Both the position numbers and the translations under genes were made by a program. Source: an uncultured Planktomarina sp. (GTDB taxonomy: Bacteria > Pseudomonadota > Alphaproteobacteria > Rhodobacterales > Rhodobacteraceae). From it: 39,810 nt of DNA. The notes below the pieces were generated by a model, which made no database searches, was not told the DNA's origin, and saw only the letters and a list, made by a program, of their open reading frames with translations. Positions 6,797 through 16,662 of this stretch are shown here, piece by piece (position 1 is the first letter of the stretch; every line of letters begins with the position of its first letter). The stretch covers positions 1 through 39,810 of the forward strand of contig CAJJBD010000045.1 of NCBI GenBank assembly GCA_905182325.1, given 5' to 3'.

Positions 6797-9539
6797 TGTC
6801 TAATCCTTTAATATTCACAAACAGTAAATCAATTATTTCAACACATTGTAAGCGTGAACTTATGAGGGCTTGCTCTAAATCTTCATCACGATCAAGCGCC
6901 ACGATGCGTTGGAGACGTTCTCGCCCAGCAGAACCCAGTTCACTCCGATGTTGCCCCTCCCCACACATAAGTCCATCCAACAAGCGCAAATGAGAGAATA
7001 AATTAAATGTTTTAATTAATTCATCAAGCTGAATAGCATTAACAAAAGTTGAGTTAACACCACTACGTAGCTGCAACACAGTATCGAATTCAAAACAGCG
7101 TTGAGCTAATGCAATACCCTGAGCCATCAGCTCAATATCTTGCAAACCACCCGGTCCACGCTTTATATCCCATAGGTTCTTTTGAGGTTTAGAGCCTGCT
7201 AGCCTTCCGCGCATATTTTTGAGACCCTTACGGATAAATGACCAATTTGCTTTATCCGCCAATACGCGTTGCCGTATTTTTTCAACTTTAGTACTAAATT
7301 TTGTATCACAAGTAATTGGTCTTGCAACGGTCAGGGCTAAATGCTCCCAAGTCCAAGCTTTATTGATTTGGTATGTTTCAAAGCCACTTAGGGACGTGGC
7401 AACTGGTCCCGCACGGCCAGACGGCCGTAATCGCATATCAACCTTATATAAATATCCATTTCGAGTAGGTACCGTTAGAGCAGTAATCAAAGCTTGTGTT
7501 AGGCGTGAGAAGTAGTGGCGGCATTCCAAAGCCTTTATTCCATCTGACTTAATATTCACATCAGCATCAAAAATTAAAATTAAATCAAGATCAGATACTG
7601 AATTTAAATTTTTTGCTCCAAGCGAACCCATAGCCAAAATAGTGCACTTAGAATTTTTTATACAACCAAACTTTTTCTCAAAATTATTTCTTACGAACTT
7701 AAATAGGCAATGTAGTACCGCCTCCGCTAGCCTAGTGTATTGCAGAATTGCAACCTGAGGAGTTATAATTTGTTGCAACAGGTGTACACCAATACGAAAG
7801 TGTAACTCCCTCTTCCAAATACGGACAATATCCAAGCCAGATTCATAGTCTGAAGCTTCAGTTAAAAGTTTTGAGAGTTGAGTTTGTAAAATAGTCTGTT
7901 CTGGCCAAGGAGCAAAAAACTCACCACTCAAAACTATATCTAATACACCAGAGTTTTGTCCTAGGTATTGGGCCAATGCTGGCGCTATAACTACAATATC
8001 AGTTAATAAGTCAAGTAGTTTTGGATTGGACGCAAACAGCGAAAAAACCTGAATGCCCGCAGGAAGTCCTCTTAAAAAATTATCAAATTGAATTAGAGCT
8101 TCTTTTGGATCAGGTGCACTCTTCAAACTAGTTAAAACTTTAGGACGCAACTTTTCAAATAACACTGTGGCACGATCTGATCGCAAAGCAGGGTAACTAG
8201 GCCAGTTTTGTGTGATTTGATCTTGTCCAACAATTTTAATCTCAGGCGTATGGTTAATTACCGGTGCAAAAAAAGATTCTGCAATCTCATGAACAGCGTT
8301 CAAATGGCCCGCTGTTTCTTTACAAAAGAAATCCAAACTTTGTCCACACAATGCAGCAATTCGAGAAATATCATCTGGAGTTGTTGGTATGCTTTGTGTC
8401 TGTGCATCGCGGATCATTTGCAGGGCATGTTCAGTGTGCCGCAAATATGTATAACTATCACATAATTTAACATAATGGGCTTCAGAAACCCAGTCTTTAG
8501 ACACTAATTGACCAAGAGCGTTTAAGGTTTGTGCTTCACGCAATTCAGGGTCCCGCCCGCCAGAAATCAACTGTCTGGTCTGGGTAAAAAACTCGATTTC
8601 GCGTATTCCACCACGGCCAAGCTTGATATCATGCCCACTAATAGAGCGCACATTTTGAGTCCCAGTTTTTTGACGTATTTTCAAACGAAGTTCATGCGCC
8701 TCTTCAATTGCTGAAAAGTCTAAATATCGTCGCCATACAAACGGAACCATTTGTTTCAAGAAGTCAGCTCCAGCTTCATAATTACCAGCGCAAAAACGGG
8801 CCTTTATATATGCTGCACGTTCCCAAGTGCGACCTAGGCTTTCATAGTACTCAAGAGCTGACGTCATGCCTAAACAGATTGGTGTCACTGAAGGATCTGG
8901 CCGAAGGCGCAGATCAGTACGGAATACATAACCATGCTCCGTAACTTCACTAAGTAATTTGATAGCGCTACGTGTTGCTCTAACCAACACTTGACGTAAT
9001 TGAGCCGATTGTGCCTGATCCATATTTCTATCATCAAACATAACAATTAAATCTATATCTGACGAATAGTTTAGTTCTCTAGCTCCCATCTTTCCCATGG
9101 CAATTATAAACATGTCATCGTCTGAAGATATTTTTCCTGAGGCTCGATATGGACTTAAAGCGGATTTAAATGCAGCCGCCACCACCTTATCAGCAAAATC
9201 TGTTAAATATTGTGTCGTTTCTGTTAGCGAGTATGCACCTGACAACTCCGCAAGGGCCAGATAGCCAGCAACTCTTCGTTTGGCTTGCCTCAGAGTTTTA
9301 CCTGGATCTTCCCCAAGTTCCCCAAGCACCATCTTTTTGAGAGGGTCATGAGCAAAAACTGCATCTGAAATCCATTTCTGTTCTTGACGGAGTATCTCAT
9401 TGAGATATGGGCTACAGCCACCGATACCCATCAGAAGTTCAGCCAACTCACCAGTAGCAGCCCAATCATCCGAAAGTTCTTTTCCAAGCACTGGTTCAAA
9501 GGCTATTGGAGATTTCTTAATTGACTCATGTAATTTCAT
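6786..9539 (-). CDS. glnE: bifunctional glutamine synthetase adenylyltransferase/deadenylase
   Basis: Adds and removes AMP on glutamine synthetase in response to PII signalling. Two nucleotidyltransferase cores are visible: GKMGARELNYSSDIDLIVMF in the N-terminal half (the deadenylase side in known GlnE) and GSLGAKNLNSVSDLDLILIF in the C-terminal half, each with its paired acidic metal ligands. I place the start at the ATG at 9537-9539 (917 residues, MKLHESIKKSPIAFEP). A longer frame to 9704 adds 55 mostly hydrophobic residues not expected in this cytoplasmic enzyme. Neither start has a strong ribosome binding site. A small coupled gene follows. Confidence 0.93.
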   Translation of the reverse strand: MKLHESIKKSPIAFEPVLGKELSDDWAATGELAELLMGIGGCSPYLNEILRQEQKWISDAVFAHDPLKKMVLGELGEDPGKTLRQAKRRVAGYLALAELSGAYSLTETTQYLTDFADKVVAAAFKSALSPYRASGKISSDDDMFIIAMGKMGARELNYSSDIDLIVMFDDRNMDQAQSAQLRQVLVRATRSAIKLLSEVTEHGYVFRTDLRLRPDPSVTPICLGMTSALEYYESLGRTWERAAYIKARFCAGNYEAGADFLKQMVPFVWRRYLDFSAIEEAHELRLKIRQKTGTQNVRSISGHDIKLGRGGIREIEFFTQTRQLISGGRDPELREAQTLNALGQLVSKDWVSEAHYVKLCDSYTYLRHTEHALQMIRDAQTQSIPTTPDDISRIAALCGQSLDFFCKETAGHLNAVHEIAESFFAPVINHTPEIKIVGQDQITQNWPSYPALRSDRATVLFEKLRPKVLTSLKSAPDPKEALIQFDNFLRGLPAGIQVFSLFASNPKLLDLLTDIVVIAPALAQYLGQNSGVLDIVLSGEFFAPWPEQTILQTQLSKLLTEASDYESGLDIVRIWKRELHFRIGVHLLQQIITPQVAILQYTRLAEAVLHCLFKFVRNNFEKKFGCIKNSKCTILAMGSLGAKNLNSVSDLDLILIFDADVNIKSDGIKALECRHYFSRLTQALITALTVPTRNGYLYKVDMRLRPSGRAGPVATSLSGFETYQINKAWTWEHLALTVARPITCDTKFSTKVEKIRQRVLADKANWSFIRKGLKNMRGRLAGSKPQKNLWDIKRGPGGLQDIELMAQGIALAQRCFEFDTVLQLRSGVNSTFVNAIQLDELIKTFNLFSHLRLLDGLMCGEGQHRSELGSAGRERLQRIVALDRDEDLEQALISSRLQCVEIIDLLFVNIKGLDNVD

Positions 9540-9794
9540 GAATTTAAGCTGAGTTGCAATCAGCCAAAGGTCAATGGGGTACTGTTGAGTAAAACCTCGA
9601 CGCGTGAAAAATATTTTTGTAGAATGGTACAAAATAAATGTGATTATTATTGACGATTTAAATAATAGTAATACAGCCATAAAGTGTCTTAAACGCTCAG
9701 TCATATAATTTAATCATTAGCATAAAATATATAAATTATTTATTGGCCAATAAGTTTAAAGTTGATAAGTTTAAAAAAACATTGTTAGAAAATT
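9540..9794. promoter_or_regulatory. divergent glnE/bpt control region with palindrome and direct repeat
   Basis: This AT-rich stretch separates two divergent genes. It contains a perfect 14-bp palindrome, TTATTGGCCAATAA, at 9740-9753. An 11-bp direct repeat ATAAGTTTAAA at 9750-9760 and 9765-9775 overlaps the palindrome's edge. The repeat period of 15 bp is not a whole helical turn. These lie 20-55 bases before the bpt start and may bind a regulator. No convincing additional gene is present. Confidence 0.4.
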
Positions 9795-10616
9795 ATGCGC
9801 CATACAATTCCTTCAGCATCGCAATTTTATGTAACTGCACCGCAGCCCTGTCCCTACCTTGAAGGGCAAATGGAACGGAAACTGTTCACGTCGGTTCAAG
9901 GGGACAGTGCGAAAGATATAAATAATACATTATCAAAACAAGGCTTTAGGCGATCACAAAACATATTATATCGTCCCGCCTGTGCGGATTGTTCTGCCTG
10001 CCTATCAGCAAGAATTGATATAAAAAAATTTCAACCCAGTAGGAGCCAACGTCGCATAGTGGGGAGGAACTCTACACTGCATCGACAGTCAAGCTCACCC
10101 TGGGCAACGGAAGCCCAATACGATCTTTTTAAAACTTATTTAGATACCCGGCACGCAGATGGTGGTATGGTCGATATGGATGTCTTTGAATTTGCCGCAA
10201 TGATCGAAGAGACACCAGTAAACAGCCAAGTTATAGAGTACTCAACCGAAGCCGGCGCGTTAGAAGCAGTTTGTTTAACAGATATTTTTGATGATGGAGT
10301 GTCACTCGTTTATAGTTTTTTTAACACTGAGTTTTCAAAAAAGTCACTTGGAATATATATCATCTTGGATCATATAAAAATAGCTCAGCAGTCTGGTCTT
10401 CCCTATGTGTACCTCGGCTATTGGGTACCAGGAAGCAAAAAAATGGCATATAAGGCAAAGTTCAAGGGTGTTGAGATTTTTCACAACAAAAATTGGACAC
10501 CACTAGATCAGAATGAGGGCTATGCAGCCAATGCCAGTTCCACTGATTTCACATCACTTTCAGCTCAAGTGGCGGAAATTTCAATGCCAAATATGACACC
10601 TATTCGCGAGCGTTAG
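9795..10616 (+). CDS. bpt: aspartate/glutamate leucyltransferase (Bpt/ATE family)
   Basis: Transfers leucine from leucyl-tRNA to proteins with N-terminal Asp or Glu, marking them for ClpS/ClpAP degradation. The 273-residue protein shows the conserved [14 protein letters not shown] near residues 19-32 and a cysteine cluster, [15 protein letters not shown] (about 59-73). The acyltransferase C-terminal half includes [15 protein letters not shown] and KMAYKAKF. Bacterial relatives with this pattern are Bpt rather than the eukaryotic arginyl form. Its stop overlaps the stop of the convergent TRAP large-permease gene by three bases within TTAG. Confidence 0.93.
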   Translation: MRHTIPSASQFYVTAPQPCPYLEGQMERKLFTSVQGDSAKDINNTLSKQGFRRSQNILYRPACADCSACLSARIDIKKFQPSRSQRRIVGRNSTLHRQSSSPWATEAQYDLFKTYLDTRHADGGMVDMDVFEFAAMIEETPVNSQVIEYSTEAGALEAVCLTDIFDDGVSLVYSFFNTEFSKKSLGIYIILDHIKIAQQSGLPYVYLGYWVPGSKKMAYKAKFKGVEIFHNKNWTPLDQNEGYAANASSTDFTSLSAQVAEISMPNMTPIRER

Positions 10617-12967
10617 CTGCCCAGTAATTTGGGCACGATAGTTACAATTGCAGGGAACCAAAATAGCAATAATAGTCCAACTACTTGAATTAAAACGAAG
10701 GGGATTATTCCACGATAAATCTGTCCAGTGGTTACTTCCTTCGGCGCAACACCCCTTAAATAGAAAAGTGCAAATCCAAAAGGTGGTGTTAAGAAAGAAG
10801 TTTGTAAGTTAATCGCTATCATAATGGTCACCCACTTTGGGTCCATGGTACCACCGTAGATTACCGGACCTACAATTGGAATTACAATGTAAATTATTTC
10901 AAGAAAATCAAGTACAAAGCCCAACACAAAAAGCACCAGCATTACAATTAAGAAAACGGTAAATTCACTGTCAAAACTTTTCAGAAAGTCTTGAATATAA
11001 TGCTCTCCACCAAAGCTAATCACAACTAAATTTAATAATTGGGAGCCTATCAAAATTGTAAATACCATTGAAGTTACCTTAGCCGTCTCCCTAACGACTG
11101 GACTCAAAACTCCAGAACGATACAGGGTCCAACAAGCAAAAATTAAACCAAAAATTGCATATAAGTATGCAGCTTGAGCTACAAAAAATGCTATCCAGCT
11201 TTCAACAGATGCCCCATCATACCTAATTCGCAAATCAAAGTTCATCCCCACAAGAAGCATAATTACCAAGGCAAAGGCGGCTCCAATAATTACTTTTGGG
11301 GATTTGTCCTCATCTCTTAGTTTTCTATAAGCCGCCAGCATGATCGCACCGCCAGCCCCAAGCGCAGCCGCTGGAGTTGGGTTTGTAATACCACCAAGAA
11401 TCGAGCCCAAAACAGCAACAATCAAAAGCAGTGGTGGAAATACTACCCGTATCAATTCAACATCTGCCAAACGAGTCACCGCTATACGAACCCCATACAA
11501 AATTATCAAAATAGGAACAGATAATAGTATTAACGTACCACCAGCTGAAGTTAATGGGGTTATAAGAAATATATCAATAAAAATTGCTAGTAAAACCCCG
11601 GTGAAACCAAACGCTATTGGCCGAAATTCTAGCTGAGGCGCGACGCCACGCGCAGTACTCAAAACTAAAGAAAATAGAACCAACCCTACCGCGACGCCTA
11701 AGCCAATTGGTGCAGCATTATTTACTTTTGTGGTAATGTTGTCCACAATCTCTTCATCCGTTAGCTCACGGCTTAGCTTAACACCGCCTGAATCCATAAT
11801 TGCCTGTTGTTCAGAAATAGCCGTGTCCCAAGCTAACTGGCCATGTAATTCAATCATCGACGCCTGACAGGCTGGGTCAACATTTGTTCGCAGAGACGCA
11901 CCATCAGATAATGCAGAGCGAGAAGAAACAGTTACGTCTTGCGAGCCAATAATGTTTGATTGAGCTAACAAGATTGCACCACCAATTAACGCTATTGGCG
12001 CCGCAAGAAACCAAGCTAAAGCGTGAGCCCTTCCTATTGGTGCTCCAGTTACGTTGCCCATTTGCACAGCTGGTGCCTTAGATGGGTTAATCAGAGCATA
12101 AATAAAGGCGTACACCGCGTACAACGTTGCCAACATTATTCCTGGTAATAATGCTGCCTGAAATAGTGTGCCTACCGACACCACCGCGGGTTCTCCAAGA
12201 TAAGTCAGTGCATCGGTACACCCAGCAGTTTGTGCTCGAACCTCTTGCGCGCGCGAATACAAATCACCAGCTAATGTCCCCAACAAAACAATTACGATCG
12301 ATGGAGGAATTATTTGACCAAGCGTCCCAGATGCAGCGATTACACCCGTAGATAACTCTGGAGAATATCCATTACGAAGCATAGTAGGAAGGCTTAATAG
12401 GCCCATAGTAACAACTGTAGCACCAACAATTCCCGTAGATGCAGCTAGGAAGGCACCAACAACCACAACAGATACCGCTAATCCGCCTGGCAGCGGCCCA
12501 AAAACACGTGCCATTGTAGTTAATAGATCATTTGCAATTTTGGAACGCTCGAGCGTTATACCCATCAATACAAACATTAATACGGCAAGAAGCGTCTCAA
12601 TAGATTGGCCAGCAAGAACGCGCTCATTGATCCGGTTTACAATAAAGGAGACGTTTCTATCAAGCGCTACTTCCCAACCTTTTTCAAAAACTGGAACTGC
12701 AATTCGTGGTAAATCCGGATATCGAAAGACACTCACAGCATCTGCCCGAATACCCTGCCCCATTAGTGCACCAAATTCAGTTGATGACTTATCGATGGCT
12801 TGGTGCAGTAAAAGGCCGCCACTATCCAAGGCAGCAATTATTCCAAAAGAAATTACGCCGGCACCGCCAATGGCAAACGCCACAGGAAAGCCTGATAAAA
12901 TTCCACCAAAAAGGCAGAGAAAAACAATTAAAAGGCCGACCTCAATACCGTCTAATCCAAAAATCAT
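10613..12967 (-). CDS. TRAP transporter large permease (DctM-type), enlarged form
   Basis: The ion-coupled channel subunit of a TRAP transporter in the inner membrane. DctM signatures include [11 protein letters not shown] near the N-terminus, [20 protein letters not shown] (about 211-230) and [20 protein letters not shown] near the C-terminus. At 784 residues it is much longer than the usual ~430. The extra sequence lies mainly between about 60-120 and 240-450 and includes hydrophilic loops with C250 and C367 plus several added membrane spans. GGAG lies eight bases before the ATG. It follows the small permease after 20 bases. Long forms occur in Rhodobacterales, to my knowledge; why is unknown. 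Confidence 0.92.
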   Translation of the reverse strand: MIFGLDGIEVGLLIVFLCLFGGILSGFPVAFAIGGAGVISFGIIAALDSGGLLLHQAIDKSSTEFGALMGQGIRADAVSVFRYPDLPRIAVPVFEKGWEVALDRNVSFIVNRINERVLAGQSIETLLAVLMFVLMGITLERSKIANDLLTTMARVFGPLPGGLAVSVVVVGAFLAASTGIVGATVVTMGLLSLPTMLRNGYSPELSTGVIAASGTLGQIIPPSIVIVLLGTLAGDLYSRAQEVRAQTAGCTDALTYLGEPAVVSVGTLFQAALLPGIMLATLYAVYAFIYALINPSKAPAVQMGNVTGAPIGRAHALAWFLAAPIALIGGAILLAQSNIIGSQDVTVSSRSALSDGASLRTNVDPACQASMIELHGQLAWDTAISEQQAIMDSGGVKLSRELTDEEIVDNITTKVNNAAPIGLGVAVGLVLFSLVLSTARGVAPQLEFRPIAFGFTGVLLAIFIDIFLITPLTSAGGTLILLSVPILIILYGVRIAVTRLADVELIRVVFPPLLLIVAVLGSILGGITNPTPAAALGAGGAIMLAAYRKLRDEDKSPKVIIGAAFALVIMLLVGMNFDLRIRYDGASVESWIAFFVAQAAYLYAIFGLIFACWTLYRSGVLSPVVRETAKVTSMVFTILIGSQLLNLVVISFGGEHYIQDFLKSFDSEFTVFLIVMLVLFVLGFVLDFLEIIYIVIPIVGPVIYGGTMDPKWVTIMIAINLQTSFLTPPFGFALFYLRGVAPKEVTTGQIYRGIIPFVLIQVVGLLLLFWFPAIVTIVPKLLGS

Positions 12968-12987
12968 GATGGCTGCTCCATTTTAAA

Positions 12988-13869
12988 CTAAACCACCAAT
13001 GCCTGCTCATCACCCAGAACATCTTTGTCCAGGTATTTACCTTCAGAAGCTTGGCCCTCTTTCATCTCCAAATAGGATCGGTAGAAAAATGCTACTGCCT
13101 GTAAAATGATCATCGCACAAAATACAACAAGCAGAACCTTGAATAGAAAATAAGCGTTAAATCCATTAGGCGAAAAACCAATGGTTTCTACATTCCATTT
13201 GAATGCGCGCGATTTTCCGTCAACCAAACGCTGAAGGCTATCGCTCGCTGAAACTTTCGGAGTAATCAAATGTCGCCAAAGAAAAAACCACGCGTACATC
13301 CAAGTGAGTATCGCCGCGGGGATCATAAAGAATAAACTTCCGAACATATCAATCAATTTCTTGGTGCGGTAACTTACTGCAGCATAAACTAGGTCAACTC
13401 GAACATGTCCACCCTGTACAAAGGTATAGGCAGCGCACAAACAAACTATTATTGCATTATAAAACTTTAATTCTTCTGCGTACCAGCTTATATCTTTATC
13501 GAGGCCTACACCCAAGCCAAACGTGATTTGTGCTTCCAAAAAAATACGCTGGACAAATACGATAACTATCTGCTGCAAAACCATTAATAGACCTGCCCAT
13601 GCAGCCATGCGACCCACAGTATTCGCAATCCACTCTAGGCTCCGGACGACCACCCACAATATCGAGTTGCGCAACATGCCGACACATGTCAGCAGTAAAA
13701 AGCCAGCCAAACAGACAAAAAAGAGTTCTGCTGAGGCGCCATAATAAATGAAACGCATAACGGACTTTCCGTTACTCCAGTCTAACCATTGCATGGGATG
13801 GGTAACTACATAGCCAAAATTATAAAAAGCCAATACTAGGCTTTGTAAAAACCAGATGAACCAGTCCAA
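12988..13869 (-). CDS. TRAP transporter small permease (DctQ-type)
   Basis: The small membrane subunit that docks with DctM and receives substrate from the binding protein. The 293-residue protein has about five or six hydrophobic segments and the DctQ hallmark YTFVQGGHVRVDLVY in its central part. It is longer than the usual 160-200 residues, matching the enlarged large permease. The best start is a TTG at 13867-13869, preceded by GGGGAGAATATCTG, a good ribosome binding site. It lies behind an intrinsic terminator that separates it from the binding-protein gene, so it is probably expressed by read-through. Confidence 0.9.
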   Translation of the reverse strand: MDWFIWFLQSLVLAFYNFGYVVTHPMQWLDWSNGKSVMRFIYYGASAELFFVCLAGFLLLTCVGMLRNSILWVVVRSLEWIANTVGRMAAWAGLLMVLQQIVIVFVQRIFLEAQITFGLGVGLDKDISWYAEELKFYNAIIVCLCAAYTFVQGGHVRVDLVYAAVSYRTKKLIDMFGSLFFMIPAAILTWMYAWFFLWRHLITPKVSASDSLQRLVDGKSRAFKWNVETIGFSPNGFNAYFLFKVLLVVFCAMIILQAVAFFYRSYLEMKEGQASEGKYLDKDVLGDEQALVV

Positions 13870-13920
13870 CAGATATTCTCCCCAACAGTCTTATCCATCT
13901 TGTTTCACCAGACGGGAGGC

Positions 13921-13952
13921 GAAAAAAAGGGCTCCCAAAGTGTAGGAGCCCT
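13921..13952 (-). terminator. intercistronic intrinsic terminator between TRAP SBP and permease genes
   Basis: Read on the minus strand, AGGGCTCC and GGAGCCCT form an 8-bp GC-rich perfect stem with a 9-base loop, followed directly by a run of T residues (the A-run at 13922-13928 on the plus strand). It starts 10 bases after the SBP stop and lies about 50 bases before the small-permease start. Partial termination here would yield more binding protein than permease, the stoichiometry TRAP systems need. Confidence 0.85.
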
Positions 13953-13962
13953 CAACTTAGAT

Positions 13963-15054
13963 TTAGCCTTTAGCTAAAACCCGATTACGCTGGGTTACAA
14001 ACTCACCATCCGATTTCAAAAGCCACTCTGATGATTTTACGAGTGAGGCATCAAAAGACTTACGGATTTTCGCATATAGCTCATCACCCATATTTTCGTC
14101 CATGACCTCTTTAGAAGCTGCGCCAAATGCATCCCAAACGTCATTAGAAAACTGAAGTGTTTGTACACCTTGGGCCTGAAGGCGAGCCAATGCCGCACCG
14201 TTATTAGCCAAGGTTTCTGACAACTGATATTGGGTTGTTGCTTTTGTGGCATTATCGATAATCGCTTTATGCTGGTCTGATAAATCATTCCACACATCTA
14301 AGTTCATGCCCATTGCCAAACCAGAACCTGGCTCGTGAAAACCAGCCGTGTAGTACACCTTAGCAACTTCTTGAAAGCCTGCCCGTTCATCAGCAAAAGG
14401 CCCAACCCACTCCAAACCATCGAGAGCGCCCGACGACAGTGCTTGATAAAGCTCTCCACCTGGAATATTTTGGACCGACACGCCGAGTTTACCTAACACC
14501 TGCCCACCTAGGCCAGGCATTCTGAAGCGCAGACCAGCCAAGTCTTGTGCTGAATTGATTTCTTTGCGGAACCAACCACCCGACTGTGAACCAGAATTCC
14601 CTGCTAAAAAAGATTTTAGGCCAAATATTTGACCCAATTCATCATGTAAGTCTTGGCCGCCATCATGGTAGTACCAGTTAGTTAGCTCTTGTGCCGTCGC
14701 CCCAAACGGTACCGCTGTGAAGAATGCGTAACCCGGGTGTTGACCTAAGAAATAGTAATCTGCAGAGTGATACATGTCAGCCTGACCAGATGTAACTGCA
14801 TCAAACACTTCAAGTGCACCAACTAATTCACCAGGCGCTTTTTTCTCAATCACCAGGTCGCCACCTGACATGGCGTTTACTGCCTCATTAAAGTACGTTG
14901 CAGCATCATCCAAAACAGCGAAGCCACGTGGCCAAGATGTAACCATTGTAAGAGTTTTGGCGTGACCACCTGCGATGGCTGGTGCCGCTAGCGTAGATGC
15001 AGCGGCCGCACCGCCACCTAAAGCTGATGTTTTTAAAAATGAACGACGATCCAT
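13963..15054 (-). CDS. TRAP substrate-binding protein, TakP-like (2-oxoacid/lactate type)
   Basis: Periplasmic substrate-binding subunit, 363 residues. It begins MDRRSFLKTSALGGG, a twin-arginine signal (RRSFLK) with likely cleavage after PAIA, so it should be exported folded through Tat. Family features are SWPRGFAVLDDA, YHSADYYFLGQHPGYAFF, GGWFRKEI and LEWVGPFADE; the Arg of GWFR and the EWVGP loop match ligand-binding regions of TakP-type proteins that bind pyruvate, other 2-oxoacids or lactate. The ATG at 15052-15054 is chosen because GGGAGGAAATTAT precedes it; an ATG 15 bases earlier lacks this. Substrate is inference from family. Confidence 0.92.
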   Translation of the reverse strand: MDRRSFLKTSALGGGAAAASTLAAPAIAGGHAKTLTMVTSWPRGFAVLDDAATYFNEAVNAMSGGDLVIEKKAPGELVGALEVFDAVTSGQADMYHSADYYFLGQHPGYAFFTAVPFGATAQELTNWYYHDGGQDLHDELGQIFGLKSFLAGNSGSQSGGWFRKEINSAQDLAGLRFRMPGLGGQVLGKLGVSVQNIPGGELYQALSSGALDGLEWVGPFADERAGFQEVAKVYYTAGFHEPGSGLAMGMNLDVWNDLSDQHKAIIDNATKATTQYQLSETLANNGAALARLQAQGVQTLQFSNDVWDAFGAASKEVMDENMGDELYAKIRKSFDASLVKSSEWLLKSDGEFVTQRNRVLAKG

Positions 15055-15099
15055 ATAATTTCCTCCCATATAGTTTCAAACACCTGATATAAATGCTTG

Positions 15100-15218
15100 A
15101 ACGATCGTTAATAATAGCTTCACGATAACGAAATGACCTAAACTGGCAATACCCATCAATGCGTACAAATAAATTTATTAAAGGTAAGGAGTGACCTTTC
15201 AGGCAAAAAGTGACATTT
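15100..15218. promoter_or_regulatory. divergent TRAP / two-component control region with palindrome and tandem repeats
   Basis: Between the TRAP SBP gene and the kinase gene lie a perfect palindrome AACGATCGTT (15100-15109), on the TRAP side, and a direct repeat AGTGAC.TTT at 15190-15199 and 15209-15218, 19 bp apart, shortly before the kinase start. Both are plausible binding sites for the NarL-type regulator encoded next door. The sequences are seen; the binding roles are inference. Confidence 0.45.
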
Positions 15219-15252
15219 ACTTCCCTCAGAACTATGGCAAAGAGGTATTTTA

Positions 15253-16662
15253 ATGATGCGAGTTTCAAACTTTTTTCGTCTGAAATACGGACAAAAACTG
15301 TTTCTACTGGCAATGCTGCCTTTGATATGTGCCGTAACTGCAATCTCTATAATCGTTACTAACCAATCAAAACTGTTAGCTGAGACAGAGATAAAAGCGT
15401 TGGAAATAGAATTAATTGAAGCAAAAAAAGCTGAACTAAAAAACTACGTGACGTTAGCCCGCAACGCTTTTTTTTCGATTTATGGTAGAGCGAAGCCCGA
15501 CGATCAACAAGCCAAGCTACGGGTGACCCAAATTTTAGCTGCTATGATTTATGGAGATGACGGGTTTTATTTTGTTTATGACTATGACGGGAACAACATT
15601 GTATCTCCGCGTCAAACAGAGTTAATTAATAAGAACTGGTCAGGCCAGATTGATCCTAACGGTGTTCCTATAACGGACGAATTAATTAGGATTGCGCGCT
15701 CTGGGGCAGGTTATCATTACTATATTTGGCCTAAGCCTTCCTCAGGTAAGCCTGCAGAAATGGTGACCTATGTAACTGGGATGCAAAGTTGGCGTTGGGC
15801 TCTCGGTACGGGAGTTTTTATTGATGATATATTGAGGACAGTGGCCACAACGCGTGCAGACCTTGAAAAAAGAATTTCCCATGTATTTATTCAGATAAGT
15901 TTAATTACGTTTTTTGCGCTATTTTTAGTTTTTTTATCAGGTTTTTTTATCACAGTACGCGAACGTCGCTTGGCAAACACCAAGCAAAAAGCACTTATTG
16001 GGCGGATAGTGGGCACACAAGAAGAAGAGCGTGGCCGTGTTGCTCGCGAGCTCCACGACAGCATAAGCCAAATACTTGTCGGAGTGCGCTATGCACTGGA
16101 TGTCACAAGCCGGCGAATTTTAAATGGTGATAAAAAAGCTGCCGATACACTAAATATAGGTATCGATAGTTTGACAGGCGCTATTCAAGAAGTTCGACGA
16201 ATAAGTAGAGACCTACGGCCCAGTATACTTGACGACCTTGGTCTCAGCCCTGCTATTAAAACTCTTGTCGACGAATTCAGCCAGCGGACTGGTATTATGA
16301 CAGATTTTTCAAGTACGGTGTTTCGCAATCGCCTTGATGATGACAGCAAAATAGCGCTCTATCGGATTGCACAAGAGGCTCTTACAAATATTGAACGACA
16401 CTCCAGCGCGTCACATATTTCCGTAAGTCTTAAAGGGACGAGACGCGGTGGGGTCATGGAAATAGAAGACAATGGACAAGGATTTAAAAAATCTAGGCCG
16501 GGCGCAACTGCTGGCTTGGGCCTTCGAAATATGCAAGAGCGAATTGAACAACTTGGTGGTCAATTTAAAATTAAATCAAATAGAAATGGAACTAAAATTT
16601 CAGCTCAAATTCCACTTACCCACATACTAAGCTTGAATCCCAACTTAGAGGCGCTAAAATGA
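15253..16662 (+). CDS. membrane sensor histidine kinase with Cache domain (NarL-partner type)
   Basis: A 469-residue sensor. A first membrane span (about residues 16-36) is followed by a periplasmic single-Cache-like domain (about 40-200: DGFYFVYDYDGNNIVSP, YHYYIWPKP, WALGTGVFIDDI), then a second span at about 213-232. The HisKA_3 region carries the phosphorylated H268 in VARELHDSISQ, and the ATPase has N-box EALTNIERHS and G-box DNGQGF. A ribosome site AGAGG is seven bases before the ATG. Cache sensors often bind small organic acids, and the gene is divergent from the TakP-like TRAP operon, so it probably senses that substrate. Its stop overlaps the regulator start (ATGA). Confidence 0.92.
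   Translation: MMRVSNFFRLKYGQKLFLLAMLPLICAVTAISIIVTNQSKLLAETEIKALEIELIEAKKAELKNYVTLARNAFFSIYGRAKPDDQQAKLRVTQILAAMIYGDDGFYFVYDYDGNNIVSPRQTELINKNWSGQIDPNGVPITDELIRIARSGAGYHYYIWPKPSSGKPAEMVTYVTGMQSWRWALGTGVFIDDILRTVATTRADLEKRISHVFIQISLITFFALFLVFLSGFFITVRERRLANTKQKALIGRIVGTQEEERGRVARELHDSISQILVGVRYALDVTSRRILNGDKKAADTLNIGIDSLTGAIQEVRRISRDLRPSILDDLGLSPAIKTLVDEFSQRTGIMTDFSSTVFRNRLDDDSKIALYRIAQEALTNIERHSSASHISVSLKGTRRGGVMEIEDNGQGFKKSRPGATAGLGLRNMQERIEQLGGQFKIKSNRNGTKISAQIPLTHILSLNPNLEALK

Noticed and set aside
9540-9704. Longer glnE frame with a hydrophobic N-terminus
   Set aside because: The 55 extra residues look like a membrane segment, unlike any GlnE, and no ribosome site precedes the ATG at 9702-9704.
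12540-12986. 148-codon open frame antisense to the TRAP large permease
   Set aside because: It lies opposite a well-supported gene and is a low-complexity, basic/proline-rich translation typical of shadow frames.
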